From: Aliamphritea hakodatensis
GTDB taxonomy: Bacteria; Pseudomonadota; Gammaproteobacteria; Pseudomonadales; Balneatricaceae
Reading direction: 5' to 3'
Assembly: GCF_024347195.1 (NCBI RefSeq)
Contig: NZ_AP025281.1
Span: forward strand, 2,852,001-2,916,000
DNA: 64,000 nucleotides
A program made the position numbers and the translations under genes. Shown here one piece after another: positions 33,386-42,356 of this stretch (position 1 is its first letter; each line of letters starts with the position of its first letter). A model generated the notes under the pieces. That model searched no databases. It was not told the origin of the DNA and saw nothing but the letters and a program-made list of their open reading frames with translations.

Positions 33386-34249
33386 ATGTTCAGAAGAACC
33401 TTCAGATTTTTTTTACCATGCGGTAAGCAACCGTTCATTTTCAGATACTGCATCCGACTGTTAACCGTCTTTATATTCGGCAGTACAGCGTCACTAAGCT
33501 ATGCAGCAGAAGCCACTCAGCTTGATCTGATTACTGAAGAATTCCCTCCCCTGCAAATCGAACTGGACAGCCAGCCCAAGGGTTACGTGATTGATTTCAT
33601 CAAAGCATTGGTTGAAGAAGCGGCGAAACAAGAGCCTATGGTGATCGGCAGTACTCACTTTCTCCCCTGGCGGCGTGCGATCAAAATGTCTCAGGACGGC
33701 CCCAACAAACTGTTTTTTTCTATATCCCGTAATACACAGCGGGAAAGCCAGTACCACTGGATCGGCCCGGTTTCACCCTATGAAGTGATCGTCTATAAAC
33801 ATATTGACGGCCCCGATCATATGCCAGCATCACTGGAAGCGCTGAAGAAATATCGGGTCGCTGTTCAGGGTGGCGGCAGCCTCGACACCTACTTTACAGA
33901 ACAGGGCTTCACACCGGTGCGCGTTAATCACACCCGGCAAACCATTAAAATGCTCCGCGCCCTGCACATTGACTACGCCCCACAGGTCAACAGCTTCCCT
34001 TACCGGATTGATGAATTCGGCTTTAACGCGGATGACTTTGTACCGGTGTTACGCGTCGATGATCTGTCAAAACAGCTCTGGCTTGCTGCCAGCCCGGAAA
34101 CCTCCCCACAAGTTGTCCAGGCATTACAGGCAGCCTACATAAAACTGTCGGAAGTAAATCTGCTGGACGATCTGATCAGCCAGTACGGCTTCAACAGCCC
34201 GGTTATGCTCAACTACCGGTTACGCAAAAGGCTGGTGAACAAGATATAG
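33386..34249 (+). CDS. Periplasmic solute-binding protein-like (family 3 type)
   Basis: A 287-residue protein with an N-terminal signal region (IRLLTVFIFGSTASLSYAAEA). The mature part resembles short family-3 binding proteins of marine gammaproteobacteria: LDLITEEFPPLQIE, GYVIDFIKALVEEAA, FLPWRRAIKMSQ, a YRVAVQGGGSLDTYF lobe and ISQYGFNSP at the end. No transporter genes for it are adjacent; the BtuCDF-type genes downstream are convergent and have their own binding protein. Function unknown beyond ligand binding. Confidence 0.75.
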   Translation: MFRRTFRFFLPCGKQPFIFRYCIRLLTVFIFGSTASLSYAAEATQLDLITEEFPPLQIELDSQPKGYVIDFIKALVEEAAKQEPMVIGSTHFLPWRRAIKMSQDGPNKLFFSISRNTQRESQYHWIGPVSPYEVIVYKHIDGPDHMPASLEALKKYRVAVQGGGSLDTYFTEQGFTPVRVNHTRQTIKMLRALHIDYAPQVNSFPYRIDEFGFNADDFVPVLRVDDLSKQLWLAASPETSPQVVQALQAAYIKLSEVNLLDDLISQYGFNSPVMLNYRLRKRLVNKI

Positions 34250-34251
34250 CG

Positions 34252-35280
34252 CTAGCGCCGAGCTAACAGATAGCAGAAATAACTGCCTCCCACTGCCCCG
34301 GTAATAATCCCGATGGGCAGTTCCTGCGGGGCCAGTAACATGCGGGCAACAATGTCCATACCCAGCATGAAAGCCGCACCGGCCAGCGCGCATAACGGCA
34401 GCAGAGTACGGTTATCGCCCCCGACAAACGCCCGCATAATATGCGGCACCACCAGGCCGACAAAACCGATCGTGCCGGTCAGCGAAACGATCAGGCTGGT
34501 CACCAGGGTGGCCAGCAATAATACAACCACCCGTGCCCGGTTAACCGATACACCCAATGCTGCTGCACTCTCCTGCCCCATCATCAGGGCATTCAGGTTA
34601 CGGGCCTGCCAGATCAGAAAGGCCACACCCAACACAATGATCAGTGCAGGAATGGGCAGAAGATCCCAACGCGCCCGGCCCAGGCCACCCAGCATCCAGA
34701 ACACCACTGACTGCGCCGCCCGCTGATCGCCCAGAAAAATAAGCCCGTTGGTGCCGGCCATCAGCAAAAATGAAATGGCGACACCGGCCAGCACCAGACG
34801 ATCTGGCCGCTGGTTTTCCGGCCGCTTGATAAGCATGAGTAACAGCAGAAAAGATAACAGTCCGCCGGCAAAACTGAACACCGGCATGCTATACGCACCG
34901 ATGACCAACCCCACATGAGAAATAACCAGCACGGCTCCCAGCGATGCACCGGAGGACACGCCCAGCAAGAAAGGATCAGTCAGAGGATTACGGGTCGCCG
35001 CCTGCAAAGCCGCACCGGCCACAGCCAGACCGGCACCGGCCAGCATCGCCAGAATCACCCGCGGAGCCCGCAGTTCAGTGATAATGACCGACTGAGATTT
35101 ACGCCAGTCCGGCTCGATGAAAGTACCCAGCATATCAGGACCTAAGCCCTGCAATAGAATGGCCAGCGCCTGATCCGGACGAATCTGGCTGACACCGATC
35201 ATGATGCCCGCCAGTGAAAGTGCCAGGATAACCAACAGCAGAGCGCCGCCGATCAGTCCCGGCCTGAAGGTCTTACTCAA
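34252..35280 (-). CDS. btuC: ABC transporter permease, BtuC/FecCD family
   Basis: A 342-residue inner-membrane protein with about ten membrane segments. Signatures include LRAPRVILAMLAGAGLAVAGAALQAATRNPLTDPFLLGVSSGAS, the classic FecCD/BtuC block, GTIGFVGLVVPHIMR (the coupling region contacting the ATPase) and PQELPIGIITGAVGGSYFCYLL at the end. With the genes upstream and the cobalamin riboswitch ahead of them it is inferred to import vitamin B12 or a cobinamide-like corrinoid rather than a siderophore. It ends 3 bp from the convergent solute-binding gene. Confidence 0.86.
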   Translation of the reverse strand: MSKTFRPGLIGGALLLVILALSLAGIMIGVSQIRPDQALAILLQGLGPDMLGTFIEPDWRKSQSVIITELRAPRVILAMLAGAGLAVAGAALQAATRNPLTDPFLLGVSSGASLGAVLVISHVGLVIGAYSMPVFSFAGGLLSFLLLLMLIKRPENQRPDRLVLAGVAISFLLMAGTNGLIFLGDQRAAQSVVFWMLGGLGRARWDLLPIPALIIVLGVAFLIWQARNLNALMMGQESAAALGVSVNRARVVVLLLATLVTSLIVSLTGTIGFVGLVVPHIMRAFVGGDNRTLLPLCALAGAAFMLGMDIVARMLLAPQELPIGIITGAVGGSYFCYLLARR

Positions 35281-35283
35281 GGC

Positions 35284-36240
35284 TTACCGTCCGCTCAGGT
35301 ACATCTTTTCAGCCAGTTTTTCCACGGCCTGAATGTTCAGCGGGCCCGGTGTAATTTCACCGTATTCCAGTGGCAGGAAGCGATCATTCTTCACTGCATC
35401 CAGTGTAGAAAGGACCGGATGGTTCTTGATGAATTCCCAGGAGCCTTTCCAGCCACCTTGTTGATAATCCACCAGAATAAAGAAGTCAGGCTCAGCGTCC
35501 ATTACCGCTTCAATACCCACCTTGCCCCAGCTGGTATCAATGTTATCCATCACGTTTTCACCGCCCGCAGCGCGGATAAGCGCCGTAGGCATACCGAAAC
35601 GGCCGGAGGTGAAAATCTTGTCTTCGCCGGAATCATACAGGAAAACTTTAACCGGCTTTTTGCCTTCAGTCTTATCAGCAACCGCTGCCAGACGGGACTT
35701 CCAGCCATCAACCAGTGCGTCAGCTTTTTCCTTCACACCGAATACGGCACCCAGGCGTACAACGTCGTCATACAGTAAATCCATTGAGGCATCCGGTCCG
35801 GACTTGGTCAGGTGCACACAAGACTCCGTCAACTCCAGTACCGGTACACCCAGATCACCCAGGCTTTGCGGCGTCAGTTCACCGTCGGTACGCATGCCGT
35901 AATTCCAGCCTGCAAAGAACAGATCCGGATCGGCACTGATCACATTCTCAGTGGTGGGATTTTTTGGCGCCAGCTCCGGAATGTCACCCCGGTCTTTATC
36001 AAATTCAGGGCTGGTTTTGTACCAGCCGGTAATGCCGGTCAGACCGGCTATATGCTTCTGAATACCCAGTGCAAATGCCATCTGGCTCATGTTCTGATCA
36101 TGAATCACCGCCCGCTGAGGGGCCGCATCAAAGGTAACGGTACGGCCACAGCTATCAACAGTAACAGGAAACTCAGATGCCTGGCTAAGCGGCGCCAGAC
36201 TGGCGAACAGCATCGCTGAGCTGAAGATGAGGGTGCGCAT
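35284..36240 (-). CDS. btuF: Periplasmic corrinoid-binding protein, BtuF-like
   Basis: About 318 residues from ATG 36240, with a signal peptide (MRTLIFSSAMLFASLAPLSQA) and AAGGA upstream. An in-frame extension to 36345 is rejected. Class III binding-protein features: CGRTVTFDAAPQRAVIHDQNMSQMAFALG, ISADPDLFFAGWNYG, LYDSGEDKIFTSGRFGMPTALIRAAGGENVMD, and a closing NIQAVEKLAEKM. It overlaps the 3' end of the ATPase gene by about 56 bp, which is long. Substrate assignment to cobalamin rests on the riboswitch upstream of the operon. Confidence 0.8.
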   Translation of the reverse strand: MRTLIFSSAMLFASLAPLSQASEFPVTVDSCGRTVTFDAAPQRAVIHDQNMSQMAFALGIQKHIAGLTGITGWYKTSPEFDKDRGDIPELAPKNPTTENVISADPDLFFAGWNYGMRTDGELTPQSLGDLGVPVLELTESCVHLTKSGPDASMDLLYDDVVRLGAVFGVKEKADALVDGWKSRLAAVADKTEGKKPVKVFLYDSGEDKIFTSGRFGMPTALIRAAGGENVMDNIDTSWGKVGIEAVMDAEPDFFILVDYQQGGWKGSWEFIKNHPVLSTLDAVKNDRFLPLEYGEITPGPLNIQAVEKLAEKMYLSGR

Positions 36241-37054
36241 GTGCTTGGTCCTTTTGCTTTTTTGTACAGGAAAAAAAGGGGAGCGAGGTGGCATAAAACG
36301 ACCACTGCTCCCAAGGGTTAGAGTAGGTATTGGCACGCACGGCAAAAACGTTTTCGAATAACTCAGGGGTCAGCACATCAGCAGGTGTCCCCTCGCCTAC
36401 CAGACGTCCCTGCTGCATCACCAGAACACGGTCGCAGTAGCGGGCCGCCAGTGGGAAATCATGCAGAGACACCAGGCTGCTGACTGGCAGTTTACGCAGT
36501 AACTGCATCAGGCTGAGCTGATGTTCAATGTCCAGATGGTTACAGGGCTCATCCAGCACCAGCAACTCTGGCTGCTGTACCAGGGCCCGGCAGATCATCA
36601 CGCGTTTGCGCTCCCCACCTGAAAGCTCACTGATATCACGGTCCAGATAGCGTCGCAGATGAAACTGCCTGATCGCCTCATCAATCACCTTTTCCGCGTC
36701 CGGATCATTGCCGGTAAACCAGTGCTGATGCGGCGTACGGCCGGTGGCAATCACTGAACGGACGCTGAGCTGAAAGTCAGCAGGCATTTCCTGCGTAACC
36801 GCAGCCACCTGCAAAGCCCGTTGCCGGTCAGTCAGGGTACTGATGTCCCGGCCATTGATGTGAACTGATCCGCTGAACTGGCGCAGAGCACCAAACAGGC
36901 AGCGCAGCAGTGTGGTTTTACCGGCACCGTTCGGCCCCAGTACGCCCACCACTTCGCCCGGGCGCATACTGAAACTGACGTCATCCAGCAGCAAACGCTG
37001 GTTATCGCCAGATACAGTCAGCCCTGAAACCTGCAGCAAATCAGCCACGGCCAT
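36185..37054 (-). CDS. btuD: ABC transporter ATPase, BtuD/FecE-like
   Basis: A 289-residue ATPase. Walker A GPNGAGKTT, Q-loop VTQEMPADF, signature LSGGERKRV, Walker B LLVLDEPCNHLD and switch His in VSLHDFPLAA are all present. The last 35 residues (after WEQWSFYATSLPF) run through the start of the binding-protein gene and look like non-domain read-through, suggesting that the original stop was lost. It is the first gene after the cobalamin riboswitch, so expression of the whole transporter falls when cobalamin is plentiful. Confidence 0.86.
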   Translation of the reverse strand: MAVADLLQVSGLTVSGDNQRLLLDDVSFSMRPGEVVGVLGPNGAGKTTLLRCLFGALRQFSGSVHINGRDISTLTDRQRALQVAAVTQEMPADFQLSVRSVIATGRTPHQHWFTGNDPDAEKVIDEAIRQFHLRRYLDRDISELSGGERKRVMICRALVQQPELLVLDEPCNHLDIEHQLSLMQLLRKLPVSSLVSLHDFPLAARYCDRVLVMQQGRLVGEGTPADVLTPELFENVFAVRANTYSNPWEQWSFYATSLPFFSCTKKQKDQAHAHPHLQLSDAVRQSGAA

Positions 37055-37146
37055 CGGTTACCGGAAGCCCCGGCAGAACAGAGAGTGTTTTCGAAATGTC
37101 TTTGCCATGTGTCGCCTAAGTTCACACACGGACAAGCACGCCCAGG

Positions 37147-37169
37147 AAAAAAAGCTTCAGAAAGCTTTT
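37147..37169 (-). terminator. Terminator after the cobalamin riboswitch
   Basis: On the minus strand AAAAGCTT pairs with AAGCTTTT around TCTG, and the T run continues. It lies between the aptamer and the ATPase gene, the right place for riboswitch-controlled premature termination. Confidence 0.7.
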
Positions 37170-37199
37170 ATGCCCAGAACCGCCCACCGCGATTTTATA

Positions 37200-37382
37200 A
37201 GGGTGATACGCAGGCTGGTTTCCGGGCTTAACAGTTGGCATATGCCGGTCATCAACCCTTCCCAAGCATACTGCTCAGTGGTTTGCTGATGACCAAACTG
37301 TAGTTACCGTTGCGGGGGCAGCGCCGGAATCTCACCGGCTTCCCAATTATCAGCCGTCCATAAAAATGGCCGGCTGCACCTG
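37200..37382 (-). ncRNA. Cobalamin (AdoCbl) riboswitch
   Basis: Read on the minus strand, the conserved core is clear: TTGGGAAGCCGGTGAGATTC, then CTGCCCCCGCAACGGTAA, ACCACTGAGC (B12-box region), TTGGGAAGG and AAGCCCGGAAACCAGCCTGC. This order and spacing match the cobalamin riboswitch consensus. It precedes the BtuD/BtuF/BtuC-type genes and supports their role in corrinoid uptake. Confidence 0.93.
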
Positions 37383-37610
37383 TCGCATACAGAATTAGTT
37401 GGCAGCATAGTATTTTGGAAAATCCTGAAACACAACCCTTGCTGCCAGAATATTTTTCAACGCCAGCATACAGCCCCGTCGACCCGATCCCCGCCACACA
37501 CCCTGAAAGCCCGGCGCTGCGCGCTGCCACTCATGCTTTAGGCGTACACGTCTGGATACCAATAAGTTTCATTTGTGTTTGTATAGCCAACTCTCTATGA
37601 TCGCCCAATA

Positions 37611-37692
37611 CAGTCGGGGAACCAGAATTCTGGTTGAGATGGCAACTGCTAAACCCGTAGAACCTGATCCAGTGAATTGGCGTAGGAAATCT
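37611..37692 (+). ncRNA. TPP riboswitch (THI element)
   Basis: The conserved blocks are present in order: CGGGGAACC, GGTTGAGATGG (the GCTGAGA helix with one change), AAACCCGTAGAACCTGATCC and GGCGTAGGAAA. It lies 75 bp before thiD and should lower expression of the thiamine genes when thiamine diphosphate is present. It starts about 230 bp from the divergent cobalamin riboswitch. Confidence 0.95.
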
Positions 37693-37765
37693 GTAAACAT
37701 CGCTTACAGCATTACATTTCCTGCCGGTTCACTCCGTTATCTCTACTCAGATGCAGGAAAGCACC

Positions 37766-38587
37766 ATGTCACAGCCCCACACTCCTATCGTTCTCAGCGT
37801 AGCCGGATCCGACAGCGGTGGTGGCGCTGGCATACAGGCAGACATCAAAGCCATTTCTGCCACCGGCAGCTACGCCTGCACAGTCATCACCGCCCTGACC
37901 GCCCAGAATACCCGCGGCGTCAGTGGTGTTATGCCAGTAACGGGCGCGTTCATTGAGCAACAGTTCGAATCCGTTTTCAGTGATATCGCGGTAGATGCCG
38001 TCAAGATCGGCATGCTGGGCGATGCTGACACCATCCGGACGGTGGCTGCAGCCATCCGCAAATATCAGCCAAAATACGTCGTGCTTGACCCGGTGATGGT
38101 TGCCACCAGTGGCGACGTTCTGCTGGCCAAAGATGCCACCGACACCCTGATCAGCGAACTCATCCCACTGGCCGATGTGATCACCCCGAACCTGCCGGAA
38201 GCTCAGGCATTACTGGCAGCACGCCCGGAACTGAATACCGCCAGCGCGGAAGATACCGCGGCACATTGCGAACAACTGCTCGGCTATGGCTGCAAGTCGG
38301 TCCTGATCAAGGGCGGCCATCAGGCAGCCGATACCAGCACCGATTTCTGGCTCGGCGCTCAAGGCCTGCGCACTTACAGCAGCCCGCGTATCGATACCCA
38401 AAACACCCACGGCACTGGCTGCACGCTGTCCGCCAGCATAGCCTCGTTCCTGGCACAGGGCTACGCGATGGCCGACGCCATTCAGCAGGCCAAAGACTAT
38501 ATTCAGGCGGCCATTGAACATGCTGATGAACTGCGCATTGGTGAAGGTTCCGGCCCGGTGCATCACTTTTACCGTCAGGCCCGGTAA
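37766..38587 (+). CDS. thiD: Hydroxymethylpyrimidine/phosphomethylpyrimidine kinase (ThiD)
   Basis: About 273 residues from ATG 37766, which has AGGAA 6 nt upstream; an in-frame ATG at 37751 overlaps that site. ThiD phosphorylates HMP and HMP-phosphate. Signatures: LSVAGSDSGGGAGIQADIKAIS at the N-terminus, TAQNTRGV, VVLDPVMVATSG, ITPNLPEAQALL and the C-terminal anion hole THGTGCTLSASIASFLAQG. It is the first gene after the TPP riboswitch and is followed by a pyrimidine ABC transporter and tenA, so the operon salvages thiamine pyrimidine. Confidence 0.95.
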   Translation: MSQPHTPIVLSVAGSDSGGGAGIQADIKAISATGSYACTVITALTAQNTRGVSGVMPVTGAFIEQQFESVFSDIAVDAVKIGMLGDADTIRTVAAAIRKYQPKYVVLDPVMVATSGDVLLAKDATDTLISELIPLADVITPNLPEAQALLAARPELNTASAEDTAAHCEQLLGYGCKSVLIKGGHQAADTSTDFWLGAQGLRTYSSPRIDTQNTHGTGCTLSASIASFLAQGYAMADAIQQAKDYIQAAIEHADELRIGEGSGPVHHFYRQAR

Positions 38588-38595
38588 TCCAGACC

Positions 38596-39366
38596 ATGCA
38601 CGCCACCGAAATCAATATCCGCCAGCTTAGCCTGCAATATCAGCATGCCCCTGAACCGGTATTCAGTGAACTGAACCTGCAACTGCCTGCCGGAGAATGG
38701 ACCTGCCTGCTGGGCAGCAGCGGCTGCGGTAAAACCAGCCTGCTACGCCGGCTTGCCGGATTAATCGAACCCCAACATCACAGCAGCGGTGAAATTACCG
38801 ATCAGCACGGCCAGCCCCTGGAAGGTCAGATCGCCTATATGGCCCAGCAGGATCTGCTCCTGCCCTGGCTGAAAGTGCGCGACAACGTCTGCCTGCAGGC
38901 TCGCCTGAGCAAAGGTAAACCCTCTGCTGATGACTATGCCCGCGCCGACCAACTGCTGGCCCAGCTGGGTCTGGCTGACAGCAGCCATCTGCTACCCGAC
39001 GCATTATCCGGTGGCATGCGTCAGCGGGTAGCACTGGCCCGTACCTTAATGCAGGACACCCCCATCGTACTGATGGATGAACCCTTCAGCGCACTGGATG
39101 CTGTTACCCGCCACCGCTTACAGGCGCTGGCGTTTAAAGCGCTGGAAGGCCGCACCGTATTACTGATCACCCATGACCCGCAGGAAGCCCTGCGGCTGGG
39201 CCAGCATGTCTGGCTGTTTCAGCAGCGACGGTTAAAAGCCGCAGCCACACCGGACAGCCCGGTGCCCCGGCCTGTGGATGCAGAACTCGGCGACTACCAG
39301 CACCGTCTGTTAGCTGCCCTTCAGGCCGCGGATGAACAGTTCAGTGAGGAGAGCGCCAGTGAATAA
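38596..39366 (+). CDS. thiZ: ABC transporter ATPase, ThiZ-like (thiamine precursor uptake)
   Basis: A 256-residue ATPase of the SsuB/TauB/ThiZ class. Walker A GSSGCGKTS, Q-loop MAQQDLLLPWLKVRDNV, signature LSGGMRQRV, Walker B IVLMDEPFSALD and switch His in LLITHDPQEALRLG are intact. It overlaps the permease start by 8 bp and lies 8 bp after thiD. Naming as ThiZ is by context: TPP riboswitch, NMT1-type binding protein and tenA in one operon, the arrangement known for formylaminopyrimidine uptake. Confidence 0.88.
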   Translation: MHATEINIRQLSLQYQHAPEPVFSELNLQLPAGEWTCLLGSSGCGKTSLLRRLAGLIEPQHHSSGEITDQHGQPLEGQIAYMAQQDLLLPWLKVRDNVCLQARLSKGKPSADDYARADQLLAQLGLADSSHLLPDALSGGMRQRVALARTLMQDTPIVLMDEPFSALDAVTRHRLQALAFKALEGRTVLLITHDPQEALRLGQHVWLFQQRRLKAAATPDSPVPRPVDAELGDYQHRLLAALQAADEQFSEESASE

Positions 39367-40186
39367 GCCCGTCACCCCGGTTACAACCCGCCCCACCGCT
39401 CAGCAGGATGTACAGAACGGAACAGGCCGGCGGCAGATACTGTTTCGCCTGACCGTCACCAGCCTGGTTATATTGGGCGTGTGGCAGGCCATTGTAACGG
39501 TCTTCTCTATGCCACCCTTTATACTGCCACCACCGTTGCTGGTATTCGACAAGCTGATCAGTAATCCGGAACTGCTTTGGGATCACAGCCTGATCACGCT
39601 CACAGAAATTGTGCTGGGACTGTTACTCGGACTATTCATGGGCATCGGGTTAGCGCTGCAGATGCTGCTGTTTAATCCGGTACGTCGCTGGTTACTGCCG
39701 GTGCTGATTGCCAGCCAGGCCATCCCGGTATTTGCCCTCGCACCGATTCTGATGCTCTGGTTCGGATATGGTATGGCCTCCAAAGTAATAATGGCAGCGC
39801 TGATAATCTTTTTCCCGGTCACTACCACCTGCTTCGACGGTCTGCGCCATACGCCTACCGGCTACCTTGACCTGGCCACCACCATGCACGCCAACCGCTG
39901 GCGTCAGCTGTGGCATATCCGCCTGCCGGCAGCCCTGCCAACGCTGGCATCCGGTATTCGGGTAGCCGTCGTGGTTGCCCCCATTGGCGCCGTCGTTGGC
40001 GAATGGGTCGGTTCTGCTGGCGGCCTGGGTTACCTGATGCTGCAGGCTAACGCCCGGATGCAGATTGCCGACATGTTCGCGGCCCTGTTTATCCTCGCCC
40101 TGTTCTCTATCCTGCTGTACTACAGCACTGACCAGTTACTTAAAAAAGCCATTCCCTGGTACCGGGAAAAGTCAAACAACACCTGA
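39359..40186 (+). CDS. thiX: ABC transporter permease, ThiX-like
   Basis: About 275 residues from GTG 39359, preceded by GAGGAG; a further-upstream start at 39332 would overlap the ATPase gene by 35 bp. Six or so membrane segments, with the permease coupling motif in WRQLWHIRLPAALPTLASGIRVAVVVAPIGAVVGEW and the preceding ILMLWFGYGMASKVIMAALIIFFPV. This is the SsuC/TauC/ThiX family. It partners with the ATPase upstream and the binding protein downstream to import a thiamine pyrimidine precursor. Confidence 0.88.
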   Translation: MNKPVTPVTTRPTAQQDVQNGTGRRQILFRLTVTSLVILGVWQAIVTVFSMPPFILPPPLLVFDKLISNPELLWDHSLITLTEIVLGLLLGLFMGIGLALQMLLFNPVRRWLLPVLIASQAIPVFALAPILMLWFGYGMASKVIMAALIIFFPVTTTCFDGLRHTPTGYLDLATTMHANRWRQLWHIRLPAALPTLASGIRVAVVVAPIGAVVGEWVGSAGGLGYLMLQANARMQIADMFAALFILALFSILLYYSTDQLLKKAIPWYREKSNNT

Positions 40187-40209
40187 AAAATGAAACAACG
40201 GAAACTGTC

Positions 40210-41139
40210 ATGAAAAAAATACTCGCTTTTGCTCTGATCATGTTCAGCCAGCAGGCACTGGCTGAAAAAGTCACCCTGATGCTGGACTGGTTTGTAAACC
40301 CGGACCACGGCCCGATTATCGTTGCCAAGCAACAGGGCCTGTTTAAAGCCCAGGGTCTGGACATTGAAATTACCGAACCTGCTGATCCAAGCACCCCGCC
40401 TAAGCTGGTTGCGGCCGGCAAATTTGATCTGGCGGTTACCTATCAGCCGCAGCTGATCCGTGATGTGGTTGAAGACCTGCCCCTGAGCCGGGTTTCAACC
40501 CTGATCGCCACCCCGCTGAATACCGTGATGGTTCTGAAAGATAAGGGCTACACTTCTCTGGCGGATCTGGAAGGTAAGAAAATCGGTTATGCCTTCGACG
40601 GCGGACTGGTCGATGCTACCATCGGCACCATGATGAAGAAAAACGGCGCCAGCATCGACAACGTGGAACTGATCAACGTAGGCTGGTCCCTGTCTGCGTC
40701 ACTGGCAACCGGCAAGGTAGATGCCATCTACGGCGGCTACCGTAACTTTGAAATGCATCAGCTGAGCATGGAAGGTTTTGAAGGCAAGGCATTCTTCGTT
40801 GAAGAAGAAGGCATTCCGCCATACGACGAGCTGGTTGTGGTTGCTAACAGCAACAAAATCGATAAAGACATGCTGAAGAAGTTTAACCGGGCGCTGGAAC
40901 TGGCAACACAGTTCACCGTTAATCACCCGGATGAAGCCTGGGAACTGTTTAAGTCTTACGGCGACGGTAACAAGCTGGATACCGAACTGAACCGTCTGGC
41001 CTGGAAAGACACCCTGATCCGTTTCGCCCTGCGCCCGCAGGCAGCTGATCTGGGCCGTTATGACAACTATGCCCAATTCCTGTTCGACAACGGCGTGATT
41101 AAAACACTGCCGAAAGCCACTGACTACATCGTTCAGTAA
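40210..41139 (+). CDS. thiY: NMT1/THI5-like periplasmic binding protein, ThiY-like
   Basis: A 309-residue protein with a signal peptide (MKKILAFALIMFSQQALAEK). The NMT1 fold is seen in LMLDWFVNPDHGPIIVAKQQGLFKAQGLDIEI, the ADPSTPPKLVAAGKFDLAVTYQP motif and GKKIGYAFDGGL. ThiY of the ThiXYZ system binds N-formyl-4-amino-5-aminomethyl-2-methylpyrimidine, a breakdown product of thiamine, which TenA then converts to HMP. The tenA gene directly downstream makes this the best assignment; HMP itself is the alternative ligand. Confidence 0.9.
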   Translation: MKKILAFALIMFSQQALAEKVTLMLDWFVNPDHGPIIVAKQQGLFKAQGLDIEITEPADPSTPPKLVAAGKFDLAVTYQPQLIRDVVEDLPLSRVSTLIATPLNTVMVLKDKGYTSLADLEGKKIGYAFDGGLVDATIGTMMKKNGASIDNVELINVGWSLSASLATGKVDAIYGGYRNFEMHQLSMEGFEGKAFFVEEEGIPPYDELVVVANSNKIDKDMLKKFNRALELATQFTVNHPDEAWELFKSYGDGNKLDTELNRLAWKDTLIRFALRPQAADLGRYDNYAQFLFDNGVIKTLPKATDYIVQ

Positions 41140-41167
41140 CGCCGGACACAGCACAGGAACACAGACT

Positions 41168-41833
41168 ATGAACCATCAGGATCTGATTAAAGGCTGCCAG
41201 CAAGACTGGGACCTGTACATCAAACACCCCTTTGTGCAGCAGCTTGGCCAGGGCACACTGGCCAATGAAAGCTTCCGCCACTATCTGCAGCAGGATTACC
41301 TCTACCTGATTCACTACGCCCGTGCCCACGCGCTGGCGGTATTCAAGAGCGACAGCCCGCATCAGATGCGTGCCAGCCTGCCGTCTCTCTCTGCACTGGT
41401 GGAGCACGAAATCAGCCTGCATATAGACTACTGCAAGTCCTGGGGTCTGCAGGAAAATGATATTCTGGAACTGCCTGAGGCTGTTGCCACCGTGGCCTAC
41501 ACCCGCTATCTGATCGATGCAGGCCTGCAGGGTGACCTGGCCGATCTGTACGCGGCACTGGTGCCCTGTGCACTGGGTTACGCCCACGTGGGTCAGTATC
41601 TGACTGAAACCGGCAACAGCGTCATTGAAGGCAATCCATATGCCAACTGGATCGACATGTATGCCGGTGAGGAATATCAGGAAGCAGCCTATGCAACCAC
41701 AGCATTCTTCGATGAACTGATTGCAGAAATCCCGGCGGACTCCCGCCGCGGCAAACAGCTGCAGAAGCATTTCACCACGGCTACCCGCATGGAAATTGCC
41801 TTCTGGCAGCAGGGGCTGGATCTGACACAATAA
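41168..41833 (+). CDS. tenA: TenA aminopyrimidine aminohydrolase/thiaminase II
   Basis: A 221-residue cytosolic enzyme. Features: FVQQLGQGTLANESFRHYLQQDYLYLIHYARAHALAV at the front, the catalytic cysteine in LVPCALGYAHVG, and the closing TTATRMEIAFWQQG with the conserved glutamate. The Cys marks it as the TenA_C type that hydrolyses aminomethylpyrimidine to HMP in thiamine salvage. Last gene of the TPP-controlled operon; a strong terminator follows at 41916. Confidence 0.95.
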   Translation: MNHQDLIKGCQQDWDLYIKHPFVQQLGQGTLANESFRHYLQQDYLYLIHYARAHALAVFKSDSPHQMRASLPSLSALVEHEISLHIDYCKSWGLQENDILELPEAVATVAYTRYLIDAGLQGDLADLYAALVPCALGYAHVGQYLTETGNSVIEGNPYANWIDMYAGEEYQEAAYATTAFFDELIAEIPADSRRGKQLQKHFTTATRMEIAFWQQGLDLTQ

Positions 41834-41915
41834 GTCAGTACCTGCATTATCCGGCGGGCATCCTGATGCTACATATAGCTTAAGGCAACTGTACGCCGGA
41901 TATTCCTGAATGAAG

Positions 41916-41950
41916 AAGCCTTAGCAGACCAAAGCTGCTAAGGCTTTTTT
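41916..41950 (+). terminator. Terminator of the thiamine operon
   Basis: AAGCCTTAGCAG pairs perfectly with CTGCTAAGGCTT (12 bp) around a 7-nt loop, followed by T residues. Confidence 0.92.
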
Positions 41951-42230
41951 ACACCGGCTCATCTCAGTCTGTTCCACACAGTTAGCCTACTGCCGTCTTT
42001 TCTCTTATAAACGTCCAATACTGTTTACCAAATCCGACACGTCCCCTGACAGCATTTATTACCCTGCTGATATCCGGCAACAATCTTATTTTTATCCCAA
42101 AACTCTATTCCGTTGCCTTCTGCCATGCTGATGTTTATCAATAGAACGCCCACAGAGAGCAAGGCGCCTTAGGGCGACCTTCCCTGCGCAACACTCAGGT
42201 AACACCAGCCGCAGAGGAAAGCTGGATTAT

Positions 42231-42255
42231 ATAAATGTTATATTATAACATTTAT
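42231..42255. promoter_or_regulatory. Zur-type operator
   Basis: The arms ATAAATGTTATA and TATAACATTTAT form a perfect inverted repeat around one central T. This is the standard gammaproteobacterial Zur box shape (AATGTTATA-N-TATAACATT). It is 102 bp before the zevA-like gene, so the two zinc genes should be derepressed by zinc shortage. Confidence 0.85.
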
Positions 42256-42356
42256 GCGAATTAACACTGACAGCCAGAGATGGGCTTAGCATCTCACCGG
42301 CATGTATTCAGAATGAATATGAGCACTCCCGACCATCCAAACAGGCAGCCTGCAAC

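Larger units (their letters stand above)
41834..42356. other. Intergenic region between tenA and the zinc genes
   Basis: No protein gene is seen in these 523 bp. It contains the tenA terminator (41916-41950) and the Zur-type palindrome (42231-42255). The rest is ordinary AT-rich sequence. Confidence 0.6.
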
